Assembly (NCBI GenBank): GCA_029239415.1
Contig: JAQZAY010000206.1
Location: 1-6,851, forward strand
Reading direction: 5' to 3'
DNA: 6,851 bases
Origin: Pseudomonas sp.
GTDB lineage: Bacteria; Pseudomonadota; Gammaproteobacteria; Pseudomonadales; Pseudomonadaceae
Below, piece after piece: positions 1 to 6,620 of this stretch. The translations under genes and the position numbers were made by a program. The notes beneath the pieces were generated by a model that worked only from the letters and a program-made list of their open reading frames with translations, was not told where the DNA came from and made no database searches. Numbering within the stretch: position 1 is the first letter of the stretch; the number at the start of each line of letters is the position of its first letter.

Positions 1-1531
1 CGAGTACATGGTCAACGCCCACTGCGCCGACGCCATCGTGTGCATCTCCAACTGCGACAAGATCACCCCCGGCATGCTGATGGCCGCCCTGCGCCTGAAT
101 ATCCCGGTGATCTTCGTCTCCGGCGGCCCGATGGAAGCCGGCAAGACCAAACTGGCCAGCCACGGCCTGGACCTGGTCGACGCCATGGTCATCGCCGCCG
201 ACTCCACCGCCAGCGACGAGAAGGTCGCCGAGTACGAGCGCAGTGCCTGCCCGACCTGTGGGTCGTGCTCCGGCATGTTCACCGCCAACTCCATGAACTG
301 CCTGACCGAAGCCCTGGGCCTGGCCCTGCCGGGCAACGGCTCGACCCTGGCCACCCACTCCGACCGCGAGCAGCTGTTCCTGCGCGCCGGGCGTACCATC
401 GTCGAGCTGTGCAAGCGCTACTACGGCGAGAACGACGAGTCGGTGCTGCCGCGCAATATCGCCAACTTCAAGGCGTTCGAGAACGCCATGATGCTCGACA
501 TCGCCATGGGCGGGTCGACCAACACCATCCTGCACCTGCTGGCTGCGGCCCAGGAAGCGGAGATCGAGTTCGACCTGCGCGACATCGACCGCCTGTCGCG
601 CAACGTGCCGCAGCTGTGCAAGGTGGCGCCGAACATCCAGAAGTACCACATGGAAGACGTCCACCGTGCCGGCGGCATCTTCAGCATCCTCGGCTCGCTG
701 GCGCGTGGCGGCCTGCTGCACACGGACCTGCCGACCGTGCACAGCCGCAGCATGGAAGAAGCCATCGCCAAGTGGGACATCACCCAGACCGACGATGAAG
801 CCGTGCACCATTTCTTCAAGGCCGGCCCTGCGGGCATCCCGACCCAGACTGCCTTCAGCCAGTCGACCCGCTGGGAAACCCTGGACGACGATCGTGAAAA
901 TGGCTGCATCCGCAGCTTCGAGCATGCCTATTCGAAAGAAGGCGGCCTGGCCGTGCTGTACGGCAACATCGCGCTCGATGGCTGCGTGGTGAAGACCGCC
1001 GGTGTCGACGAGTCGATCCATGTGTTCGAAGGCAACGCGAAGATCTTCGAAAGCCAGGACAGCGCCGTGCGTGGCATCCTCGCTGACGAAGTGAAGGCTG
1101 GCGACATCGTGATCATTCGCTACGAAGGCCCGAAAGGCGGCCCGGGGATGCAGGAAATGCTCTACCCGACCTCGTACCTGAAGTCCAAGGGCCTGGGCAA
1201 GGCGTGCGCCCTGCTCACCGACGGCCGCTTCTCGGGCGGCACCTCGGGCCTGTCCATCGGCCATGCCTCGCCCGAGGCCGCTGCCGGTGGCGCCATCGGC
1301 CTGGTGCGCGATGGCGACAAGGTGCTCATCGACATCCCCAACCGCACCATCAATCTGCTGGTGAGCGATGAAGAGCTGTCGCATCGTCGCATCGAGCAGG
1401 ACAAGAAGGGCTGGAAGCCTGTCGAAGTGCGTCCGCGCAAGGTGACGACCGCGTTGAAGGCCTATGCGTTGCTCGCGACCAGTGCGGACAAGGGCGCGGT
1501 ACGTAACAAGGCGCTGCTGGACGGGCTGTAG
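1..1531 (+). CDS. ilvD: Dihydroxy-acid dehydratase, 5'-truncated by the window edge
   Basis: Dehydrates 2,3-dihydroxy-isovalerate and 2,3-dihydroxy-3-methylvalerate to the 2-keto acids, the shared third step of valine, leucine and isoleucine synthesis in the cytosol; it is an Fe-S enzyme. The frame is open from base 2 (Glu-Tyr before the ATG at 8), so that ATG is internal and about 100 N-terminal residues are missing relative to the roughly 613-residue family. Visible are the first IlvD/Edd signature CDKITPGM (from base 53, with a cluster Cys and the Asp-Lys of the metal site), the second cluster region CPTCGSC (248-268), and the C-terminal signature [10 protein letters not shown] (1220-1249) carrying the serine proposed as catalytic base. 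The long insert and close similarity to E. coli IlvD separate it from 6-phosphogluconate dehydratase (Edd). It ends with TAG and is followed by its own terminator, so it is probably the last gene of its transcript. No frameshift or missing key residue is seen. Confidence 0.97.
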   Translation, partial: EYMVNAHCADAIVCISNCDKITPGMLMAALRLNIPVIFVSGGPMEAGKTKLASHGLDLVDAMVIAADSTASDEKVAEYERSACPTCGSCSGMFTANSMNCLTEALGLALPGNGSTLATHSDREQLFLRAGRTIVELCKRYYGENDESVLPRNIANFKAFENAMMLDIAMGGSTNTILHLLAAAQEAEIEFDLRDIDRLSRNVPQLCKVAPNIQKYHMEDVHRAGGIFSILGSLARGGLLHTDLPTVHSRSMEEAIAKWDITQTDDEAVHHFFKAGPAGIPTQTAFSQSTRWETLDDDRENGCIRSFEHAYSKEGGLAVLYGNIALDGCVVKTAGVDESIHVFEGNAKIFESQDSAVRGILADEVKAGDIVIIRYEGPKGGPGMQEMLYPTSYLKSKGLGKACALLTDGRFSGGTSGLSIGHASPEAAAGGAIGLVRDGDKVLIDIPNRTINLLVSDEELSHRRIEQDKKGWKPVEVRPRKVTTALKAYALLATSADKGAVRNKALLDGL

Positions 1532-1550
1532 GAGAGACCTGGTGGTTGAG

Positions 1551-1577
1551 AACCGGCGCCTGGTGCGCCGGTTTTTT
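1551..1577 (+). terminator. Intrinsic terminator of ilvD
   Basis: A perfect 9-bp stem (AACCGGCGC at 1551-1559 with GCGCCGGTT at 1565-1573) closes a 5-base loop and runs into six T residues (1572-1577). It lies 19 bases after the ilvD stop codon. This is the canonical Rho-independent form and separates ilvD from tcyP transcriptionally. Confidence 0.93.
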
Positions 1578-1599
1578 ATGAGCGCTGCAAGGCCAAGAC

Positions 1600-1690
1600 A
1601 GGCACATCTAGCCTCACCACTAATTCCTCCAAGTTATAAGCAAATGCAATCTAGGTCTAAATTGCCTTGTTTTCTGGCTGTTACCATTTC
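1600..1690 (+). promoter_or_regulatory. AT-rich upstream region with candidate tcyP promoter
   Basis: The stretch between the ilvD terminator and tcyP is clearly richer in A/T than the genes around it. The best sigma-70 -10 match is TATAAG at 1635-1640 (five of six consensus bases); no convincing -35 hexamer stands 16-18 bases upstream. A strong -10 without a -35 would fit an activator-dependent promoter. For a cystine transporter the sulfur regulator CysB is the obvious candidate, but no CysB site can be assigned by eye because its sites are degenerate. The start site would leave a leader of about 100 bases. A weaker -10 alternative overlaps 1656-1663. Confidence 0.35.
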
Positions 1691-1696
1691 CGGTTC

Positions 1697-1719
1697 GCAA
1701 TCGTCCCCAGAGGCGATGC
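1697..1719 (+). other. Possible small hairpin in the tcyP leader
   Basis: GC-A-ATCG-T-CC (1697-1706) can pair with GGCGATGC (1712-1719) around the 5-base loop CCAGA, giving eight base pairs with two single-base bulges. It ends 28 bases before the tcyP start and 19 bases before the ribosome-binding site. It matches no riboswitch class I recognise and could be chance. Confidence 0.25.
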
Positions 1720-1737
1720 TCACCTCTTTTGCGTTTC

Positions 1738-1742
1738 CGGAG
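1738..1742 (+). promoter_or_regulatory. tcyP ribosome-binding site
   Basis: The CGGAG sequence ends 5 bases before the ATG at 1748. It decides the start: the frame is open further upstream (from 1667), but only this ATG has a Shine-Dalgarno sequence and gives the family's usual protein length and N-terminus. Confidence 0.75.
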
Positions 1743-1747
1743 CTTCA

Positions 1748-3139
1748 ATGACCCTGCCGTTGTTCTTCAACCTGCTCGCCTTCCTGGCCCTCTTGCTAGG
1801 CTTGGCGAAAATCCCCCGTACCGACTGGAGCCTGGCGAAGAAGGTCTTGCTGGGCCTGGTCCTGGGCGTGCTGTTCGGCGTGGTCCTGCATGCGATCTAC
1901 GGCGCCGGCCATCCCGTGCTCAAGGCCACCATCGGCTGGCTGGACCTGGTCGGCGTGGGCTACGTGCAGTTGCTGCAGATGATCGTCATGCCCCTGATCT
2001 TCGCCTCGATCCTCAGCGCCGTGGCGCGGCTGCACAACGCCTCGTCGCTGGGCCGGATCAGCGTGCTGAGCATCGGCACCCTGCTGCTGACCACCGCCAT
2101 CGCGGCCCTGATCGGTATCGTGCTGACCAACCTGTTCGGCCTCAGCGCCGAGGGCCTGGTCGCCGGGACCCAGGAAGCGGCCCGCCTGCAGGCCATCCAG
2201 AGCGACTACGCAGGCAAGGTCGCCGACCTCGACATCCCGCAGCTGCTGCTGTCGTTCCTGCCGAGCAACCCGGTGGGCGACCTGGCGCGCGCCAAGCCGA
2301 CCTCGATCATCAGCGTGGTGATCTTTGCCGTGTTCCTGGGGATGGCGGCGTTGCAACTGCTCAAGGATGATGCCGAGAAAGGCAGCCGCGTCCTGGCCGC
2401 CATCGATACCCTGCAAGCCTGGGTGATGCGCCTGGTGCGGCTGGTGATGAAGCTGACGCCCTATGGCGTGCTGGCGCTGATGACCAAGGTGGTGGCCAGC
2501 TCCAACCTCGACGACATCCTCAAGCTGGGCAGTTTCGTGGTGGTGTCCTACCTCGGTCTGGCGTTGATGTTCGTGGTCCACGGGGTGATCCTCGCCGCGA
2601 CCGGTGTCAGCCCGCTGCGCTTCTTGCGCAAGGTATGGCCGGTGCTGACCTTTGCCTTTACCAGCCGCTCCAGCGCCGCCAGCATCCCACTGAACATCGA
2701 GGCGCAGACCCTGCGCCTGGGCGTGCCGTCGTCGATCGCCAGCTTCTCGGCATCGTTCGGTACCACCATCGGCCAGAACGGCTGCGCCGGCCTGTATCCT
2801 GCCATGTTGGCAGTGATGGTGGCGCCGGCAGTAGGCATCGATACCTTCGATCCACTGTGGATCGCCACCCTGGTGGCGATCGTCACCTTGAGCTCGGCGG
2901 GCGTGGCGGGCGTAGGGGGTGGCGCGACCTTCGCCGCGCTGATCGTGCTGCCGGCGATGGGCCTGCCCGTCGAGCTGGTGGCGCTGCTGATCTCGGTCGA
3001 GCCACTGATCGACATGGGTCGCACGACGCTGAACGTGAACGGTTCGATGACGGCGGGCGTGGTGACGAGCCAGTTGCTCAAGCAGACCGACCGTGAAGTG
3101 CTGGGCTCCGAGGAGCATGTAGAGTTGAGCCGGACCTGA
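1748..3139 (+). CDS. tcyP: L-cystine transporter TcyP (YdjN-like), dicarboxylate/amino acid:cation symporter family
   Basis: Inner-membrane secondary transporter expected to import L-cystine as a sulfur source by cation symport. At 463 residues it has the length I recall for E. coli TcyP/YdjN and aligns with it almost throughout from memory, including the start (WSLAKKVL near residue 27), [13 protein letters not shown] (71-83) and [15 protein letters not shown] (236-250). The GltPh-type transport core is complete: hairpin 1 with the serine-rich TSRSSAAS (305-312); the TM7 kink as [11 protein letters not shown] (341-351), replacing the NMDGT of glutamate carriers; glycine-rich hairpin 2 [16 protein letters not shown] (382-397); and TM8 [13 protein letters not shown] (422-434) with the conserved Asp, Arg and Asn. 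The altered TM7 motif is typical of the cystine branch rather than DctA/GltP. It stands alone between an upstream terminator and convergent folA. CysB or sulfur-starvation control is likely by analogy only. Confidence 0.93.
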   Translation: MTLPLFFNLLAFLALLLGLAKIPRTDWSLAKKVLLGLVLGVLFGVVLHAIYGAGHPVLKATIGWLDLVGVGYVQLLQMIVMPLIFASILSAVARLHNASSLGRISVLSIGTLLLTTAIAALIGIVLTNLFGLSAEGLVAGTQEAARLQAIQSDYAGKVADLDIPQLLLSFLPSNPVGDLARAKPTSIISVVIFAVFLGMAALQLLKDDAEKGSRVLAAIDTLQAWVMRLVRLVMKLTPYGVLALMTKVVASSNLDDILKLGSFVVVSYLGLALMFVVHGVILAATGVSPLRFLRKVWPVLTFAFTSRSSAASIPLNIEAQTLRLGVPSSIASFSASFGTTIGQNGCAGLYPAMLAVMVAPAVGIDTFDPLWIATLVAIVTLSSAGVAGVGGGATFAALIVLPAMGLPVELVALLISVEPLIDMGRTTLNVNGSMTAGVVTSQLLKQTDREVLGSEEHVELSRT

Positions 3140-3148
3140 TTTTCCCGC

Positions 3149-3176
3149 GCCGCACCGCGACCTGTCGCGGTGCGGC
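3149..3176. terminator. GC-rich hairpin between convergent tcyP and folA
   Basis: A perfect 12-bp stem (GCCGCACCGCGA at 3149-3160, TCGCGGTGCGGC at 3165-3176) closes the 4-base loop CCTG and fills most of the 42-base gap between the two stop codons. Position and stability suggest a shared transcription end or 3'-end protection for both mRNAs. Neither side has a U tract on the expected strand, so it is not a canonical intrinsic terminator in either direction. Confidence 0.6.
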
Positions 3177-3181
3177 AGGTC

Positions 3182-3694
3182 TCAGCGCTTGTCCCAGACC
3201 TCGAAATGATAGGCAGGCCCTTCAGCGACCTGCGCCTGGCTCGACACCCGTTCCCACGCACCCTTGTCGAACTCGGGAAACCACGCATCCCCTTCCGGGC
3301 TCAGCTCGACCCGCGTCAGGTACATGCGGCTGACCAGCCCACGCTCCAGCGCCTGGCCATACAGCTGCGCGCCACCGATCAGCATCAGCTCGCCGACACC
3401 CTGCTCCAGCGCCCATTGCTCGGCGCGAACCAGTGCAGCCTCCAGCGAGTCGAACACCTCGGCATCTTCGAGCACCAGCCCCGGCTGGCGGCTGACCACG
3501 ATGTTCAGGCGCCCCGGCAACGGCCGGCCGAGCGACTCCCAGGTCTTGCGGCCCATGATGATCGGCTTGCCCAGGGTGGTGGCCTTGAAATACTTGAAAT
3601 CCCCCGGCAGGTGCCAGGGCATGCTGTTGTCGATGCCGATGACGCGGTTCTCGGCGAGCGCCGCGATCAGGCTGAGGGGGAGAGATGTCTTCAT
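3182..3694 (-). CDS. folA: Dihydrofolate reductase, chromosomal type
   Basis: Reduces dihydrofolate to tetrahydrofolate with NADPH, supplying one-carbon carriers for thymidylate, purine and methionine synthesis; it is the trimethoprim target. The 170 residues cover the whole family. SLIAALAENRVIG (8-20) is the first strand and loop. PWHLPGDFKYFK (26-37) carries the catalytic acid Asp32 (E. coli Asp27) and Trp27 (E. coli Trp22). IMGRKTWESLGRPLPGR (46-62) and VVSRQ (66-70) form the NADPH-binding region, and MLIGGAQLY (104-112) is the conserved glycine motif. The N-terminus is about five residues longer than E. coli's. Phe33 stands where E. coli has Leu28, and Tyr35 where it has Trp30, as in vertebrate enzymes. 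The ATG at 3694 gives the expected N-terminus, but no clear Shine-Dalgarno sequence precedes it. It is transcribed convergently to tcyP and divergently from the DUF2868 gene. Confidence 0.96.
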   Translation of the reverse strand: MKTSLPLSLIAALAENRVIGIDNSMPWHLPGDFKYFKATTLGKPIIMGRKTWESLGRPLPGRLNIVVSRQPGLVLEDAEVFDSLEAALVRAEQWALEQGVGELMLIGGAQLYGQALERGLVSRMYLTRVELSPEGDAWFPEFDKGAWERVSSQAQVAEGPAYHFEVWDKR

Positions 3695-3770
3695 GCCGGC
3701 GAGGATAGCAAAGCCTGCCCCTGGATGCCTGAGTTATGCTTTCCCCTTGAACCGCTCAACGGAAGACCCT
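3695..3770. promoter_or_regulatory. Divergent promoter region for folA and the DUF2868/DUF3482 operon
   Basis: These 76 bases must hold start signals for both directions unless promoters lie inside the genes. Toward folA, a -10-like TATCCT (reverse strand, 3702-3707) sits 7 bases from the start codon, which would put the transcription start at or very near the ATG. Toward the DUF2868 gene, TATGCT (3735-3740) is a four-of-six -10 match, and GGAAG (3761-3765) is a ribosome-binding site 5 bases before the GTG. Neither side has a good -35 hexamer, so the individual boxes are tentative. Confidence 0.4.
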
Positions 3771-5150
3771 GTGACTGGACTGACCGAACTCGACAAGCGC
3801 TGGCTGACCGAAGCGGTGCGCCTGCGCGAGGAACATGCAGGCCCCTTGGAGGACCAGGAAGCCAACCGCCACGCGCGCCAGCAAGGCGGCGACCTGGCGG
3901 CACGCATACAATGCCGCGCCCTGGCGCTGGCCGAACGCGACGGCATGATTGTCGCCCTGCGCCACTGGAAACAAGGTGCGCGCCTTGCCGTGCTGGCGCT
4001 GATGCTGCTATCGCTGTTGAGCGGTGCGGGGCTGGCCTTCGCCGCGCTGGGCGACGGGCAGCGACCGGTCAATGTGTTCTGGGCCCTGGGCAGCCTGCTC
4101 GGCCTGAACCTGCTGCTGCTGCTCGGCTGGGCGGTGGGGTTTTTCTTTGCCGGTGAACACGGCAGCGGCCTGGGCCGCTTGTGGCTGTGGCTGAGCGAGC
4201 GCTTTGCCCGCGATGCCAAGGCCGTGCACCTGGCCCCGGCGCTGCTGGTGCTGTTGCAGCGGCGCCGCCTGAACCGATGGCTGCTCGGCCTGCTGGTGCA
4301 CAGCCTGTGGGTGCTGGCCCTGGGCACGGCGCTGGTCATGCTGCTGACGCTGCTGGCCACCCGGCGCTATGGCTTTGTCTGGGAAACCACCATCCTCGGC
4401 GCCGACACCTTCATCGGCCTGACCCAGGCCCTCGGCGCCCTGCCCGCGTTGCTCGGCTTCAGCGTGCCTGACGTGGCGATGATCCGTGCCAGCGGCGACA
4501 GCCTGCCTGCGCTCGACATCGCCCGTCAGGCCTGGGCGGGCTGGTTGCTCGGCGTGCTGCTGGTGTATGGCATCGTGCCTCGTCTGGCCCTGGCGTTGTT
4601 GTGCCTGTGGCGCTGGCGAAAAGGCCGCGCCCGCTTGACCCTGGATCTCAGCCTGCCCGGCTACGGCCAGCTGCGTGACAACCTGATGCCCAGCAGTGAA
4701 CGCCTCGGGGTACAGGATGCCGCCCCCGAGGCCCTGCCTCAGTTCCAGGCAGGGCAGCATGACGACGGTAGCAGCGGCGCGCTGCTGGTGGGACTCGAGC
4801 TCGACGACCAGCGTCCATGGCCACCGGCCTTGCCCGAGTCGGTCAAGGACGCTGGCATCCTCGACAGCCGCGAGTCGCGCAACCGCCTGCTGGAACAGCT
4901 CAGCCGCTTCCCGCCGGCACGCCTGGCCATCGCCTGCGATCCGCTGCGCTCGCCCGATCGCGGCAGCCTGGCGCTGCTCGCGGAGCTGGCGCGTAACGCC
5001 GGGGACACTCGCATCTGGCTGCTGCAGGCCGCGCCAGGCCAGGCGCTGGATGCCGCGCGGCTGGGCGACTGGCACCAGGCTCTGGAGCAACTGGGGCTGG
5101 CCCATGCCGACACGGCGCCGCTGGGCTGGCTGGAGCATGGCCATGACTGA
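3771..5150 (+). CDS. DUF2868 domain-containing inner-membrane protein, partner of the downstream GTPase
   Basis: A 459-residue protein of unknown function. I assign it to the DUF2868 family from its architecture and its invariable-looking pairing with a DUF3482 GTPase, without a profile search. A charged cytoplasmic N-terminus (1-68, with LDKRWLTEAVRLREEHAGPL at 7-26) precedes about four hydrophobic segments: roughly 69-93, 101-127, 168-196 and 254-280. The basic cluster RWRKGRAR (281-288) then suggests a cytoplasmic C-terminal domain (285-459). That domain alternates strands (ALLVGLEL 337-344, RLAIACD 384-390, TRIWLLQA 413-420) with helices, like an alpha/beta nucleotide-binding or pseudo-enzyme fold, but no P-loop is visible. 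The GTG at 3771 is chosen because GGAAG lies 5 bases upstream and the N-terminal motif starts there; the open frame further upstream only shadows folA. The end overlaps the GTPase gene by 8 bases, implying coupled translation and joint function. Confidence 0.88.
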   Translation: MTGLTELDKRWLTEAVRLREEHAGPLEDQEANRHARQQGGDLAARIQCRALALAERDGMIVALRHWKQGARLAVLALMLLSLLSGAGLAFAALGDGQRPVNVFWALGSLLGLNLLLLLGWAVGFFFAGEHGSGLGRLWLWLSERFARDAKAVHLAPALLVLLQRRRLNRWLLGLLVHSLWVLALGTALVMLLTLLATRRYGFVWETTILGADTFIGLTQALGALPALLGFSVPDVAMIRASGDSLPALDIARQAWAGWLLGVLLVYGIVPRLALALLCLWRWRKGRARLTLDLSLPGYGQLRDNLMPSSERLGVQDAAPEALPQFQAGQHDDGSSGALLVGLELDDQRPWPPALPESVKDAGILDSRESRNRLLEQLSRFPPARLAIACDPLRSPDRGSLALLAELARNAGDTRIWLLQAAPGQALDAARLGDWHQALEQLGLAHADTAPLGWLEHGHD

Positions 5151-6507
5151 GCCGCTGAAACTGGCCGTGGTCGGCCACACCAATGTCGGCAAGACCTCGC
5201 TGCTGCGAACCCTGACCCGCGACGTAGGCTTTGGCGAGGTGTCGCATCGGCCCAGCACCACCCGGCACGTCGAAGGCGCGCGCCTGTCGGTGGACGGCCA
5301 ACCGCTGCTGGAGCTCTACGACACGCCTGGCCTGGAGGACGCCATCGCGCTGCTCGATTACCTCGAGCGCCTCGAGCAACCCGGCGAGCGCCTCGACGGC
5401 CCGGCGCGGCTGGAGCGCTTCCTCAAGGGCAGCGAGGCGCGCCAGCGCTTTGAGCAGGAAGCCAAGGTGCTGCGTCAGCTGCAGGCGAGCGACGCCGGCT
5501 TGTATGTGATCGACGCCCGCGAACCGGTGCTGGCCAAGTACCGAGACGAACTCGAAGTGCTCGCCGGGTGCGGCAAGCCGCTGTTGCCGGTACTCAACTT
5601 CGTCGCCAGCAGCCAGCACCGTGAGCCGCAATGGCGTGAAGCCCTGGCGCGCCTGGGCCTGCATGCGCTGGTGCGCTTCGACAGCGTTGCCCCGCCAGAG
5701 GACGGCGAGCGGCGGCTGTATGAAAGCCTCGCCCTGATGCTGGAACATGCGCGTCCCGCGCTGCAGCGGCTGATAGACGACCAGCAGGCCCAGCGCCTGG
5801 CCCGGCGCCAGAGCAGCAAGCGCTTGATCGCCGAACTGCTGCTCGACTGCGCCGCGTGCAGGCGCAGCGTGCTGGCAGCGCCCGCCGCCGAAGCCAAGGC
5901 CATCGAAACCTTGCGCAGCGAAGTGCGCCAGCGCGAGCAGCGCTGCGTCGAAGCCTTGTTGAAGCTTCATGGATTTCGTCGCGAGGACGCCAACGCGGGT
6001 GACTTGCCGCTGCTCGATGGCCGCTGGGGGGACGACCTGTTCAATCCCGAGACCCTCAAGCTGCTTGGCGTACGCCTGGGCGGCGGCGTGGCAGCGGGCG
6101 CGGCGGCAGGCGCGGGGGTCGACCTGCTGGTGGGCGGCCTGACCCTTGGTGCTGCCGCGTTGGCCGGGGCGCTGGCCGGCGGCGCACTGCAGACCGCGCG
6201 CAACTACGGGTCGAGGCTGATGGGCAAGTTCAAGGGTCAGCGCGAACTGACGGTGGACGATGCCGTGCTGCGCTTGCTCGCCCTGCGCCAGCAGCAACTG
6301 ATGCATGCCCTCGATGCCCGCGGCCACGCCGCCCAGGACAGCATCCGCCTCGACGCCCCGCAAGAGCAGGCCTGGCGCAAGGGCAGGCTCCCCGACGCCC
6401 TGGCCAAGGCCCGCGCACATCCGCAGTGGTCGTCGCTCAATGAAGGCGCGCGAGCCAACCAGGCCGAACGCCAGGAGCAGATTGAAGCGTTGGTGCAGGA
6501 GCTTTGA
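5143..6507 (+). CDS. P-loop GTPase with C-terminal DUF3482 region
   Basis: A 454-residue GTP-binding protein with an N-terminal Era/TrmE-like G domain (about 5-210). G1 is GHTNVGKTS (11-19). Switch I contains PSTTRH (37-42), with Thr39 or Thr40 as the G2 threonine. G3 is YDTPG (59-63). VIDAREP (122-128) matches the strand before G4. At the expected G4 position the sequence is LNFVAS (151-156), keeping Asn but lacking the Lys and Asp of NKxD, so guanine specificity is not assured from motifs alone. The C-terminal part has a helical, charged region (211-300), a nearly uncharged Gly/Ala-rich hydrophobic segment (313-349, with only Asp327), and a charged tail. The segment could insert into or lie on the membrane. 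Of the two nearby ATGs, 5143 is preferred: GGAG (5132-5135) is 7 bases upstream, against one base for the ATG at 5137. It overlaps the DUF2868 stop. The role is unknown; a membrane complex with its partner is inferred. Confidence 0.92.
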   Translation: MTEPLKLAVVGHTNVGKTSLLRTLTRDVGFGEVSHRPSTTRHVEGARLSVDGQPLLELYDTPGLEDAIALLDYLERLEQPGERLDGPARLERFLKGSEARQRFEQEAKVLRQLQASDAGLYVIDAREPVLAKYRDELEVLAGCGKPLLPVLNFVASSQHREPQWREALARLGLHALVRFDSVAPPEDGERRLYESLALMLEHARPALQRLIDDQQAQRLARRQSSKRLIAELLLDCAACRRSVLAAPAAEAKAIETLRSEVRQREQRCVEALLKLHGFRREDANAGDLPLLDGRWGDDLFNPETLKLLGVRLGGGVAAGAAAGAGVDLLVGGLTLGAAALAGALAGGALQTARNYGSRLMGKFKGQRELTVDDAVLRLLALRQQQLMHALDARGHAAQDSIRLDAPQEQAWRKGRLPDALAKARAHPQWSSLNEGARANQAERQEQIEALVQEL

Positions 6508-6534
6508 CGCCTTTGCCAAGCTTTCAGGCCTGCA

Positions 6535-6558
6535 GCGCACCCTTCGCGAAGCGTGCGC
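6535..6558. other. Small hairpin overlapping the left arm of the long inverted repeat
   Basis: GCGCAC (6535-6540) pairs with GTGCGC (6553-6558). Within it CTT (6542-6544) pairs with AAG (6549-6551) around the loop CGCG, leaving one C/C mismatch. Bases 6553-6558 are also used by the longer stem at 6550-6613, so the two folds exclude each other. Confidence 0.45.
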
Positions 6559-6613
6559 TTGGGACCTTGTGGCGCCAATGAGATCGAGCGCCACAAGGCC
6601 CCAAGTGCACGCT
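6550..6613. repeat. Long imperfect inverted repeat (hairpin) between the convergent GTPase and ATPase genes
   Basis: Bases 6550-6575 pair with 6588-6613 over 26 positions, with one mismatch (A6564/C6599) and one G-U (6557/6606), around a 12-base loop. The inner 11 bp (CCTTGTGGCGC, 6565-6575, with GCGCCACAAGG, 6588-6598) are perfect. It lies between two convergent stop codons, so it can fold in both mRNAs and probably acts as a bidirectional terminator or 3'-end stabiliser, though no U tract follows on either strand. Its core and the loop (ATGAGATCGA) resemble, from memory, dispersed intergenic palindromes of P. putida-group genomes, so it may be one copy of a repeat family. Confidence 0.8.
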
Positions 6614-6620
6614 CCAGTGC

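Noticed and set aside
8..10. ATG at the left edge as the ilvD start
   Set aside because: The frame is already open before it (Glu-Tyr), and family alignment places this Met about 100 residues into the protein.
1667..1747. Upstream extension of the tcyP frame
   Set aside because: It lies in the AT-rich leader with no ribosome-binding site, and would make the protein longer than the 463 residues typical of TcyP.
1796..3118. Long reverse-strand open frame opposite tcyP (about 440 codons)
   Set aside because: Its translation is Gln/His/Arg/Asp-rich low-complexity sequence, typical of the complement of a high-GC membrane-protein gene, and tcyP itself is unmistakable.
3170..4156. Forward open frames crossing folA into the DUF2868 region
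   Set aside because: The part over folA is the antisense of a clear gene; only the frame from the GTG at 3771 has a ribosome-binding site and a plausible protein.
5137..5139. ATG at 5137 as the GTPase start
   Set aside because: It leaves one base to the GGAG at 5132-5135; the in-frame ATG at 5143 has a normal 7-base spacing.
4008..5261. Reverse-strand open frame (about 417 codons) opposite the DUF2868 gene
   Set aside because: Gln/Ala/His-rich composition, no recognisable domain, and it lies opposite a gene with clear membrane segments and coupled translation.
4900..6594. Reverse-strand open frame (about 564 codons) opposite the GTPase gene
   Set aside because: The opposite strand encodes unmistakable GTPase motifs; the reverse product is compositional shadow with no domain.
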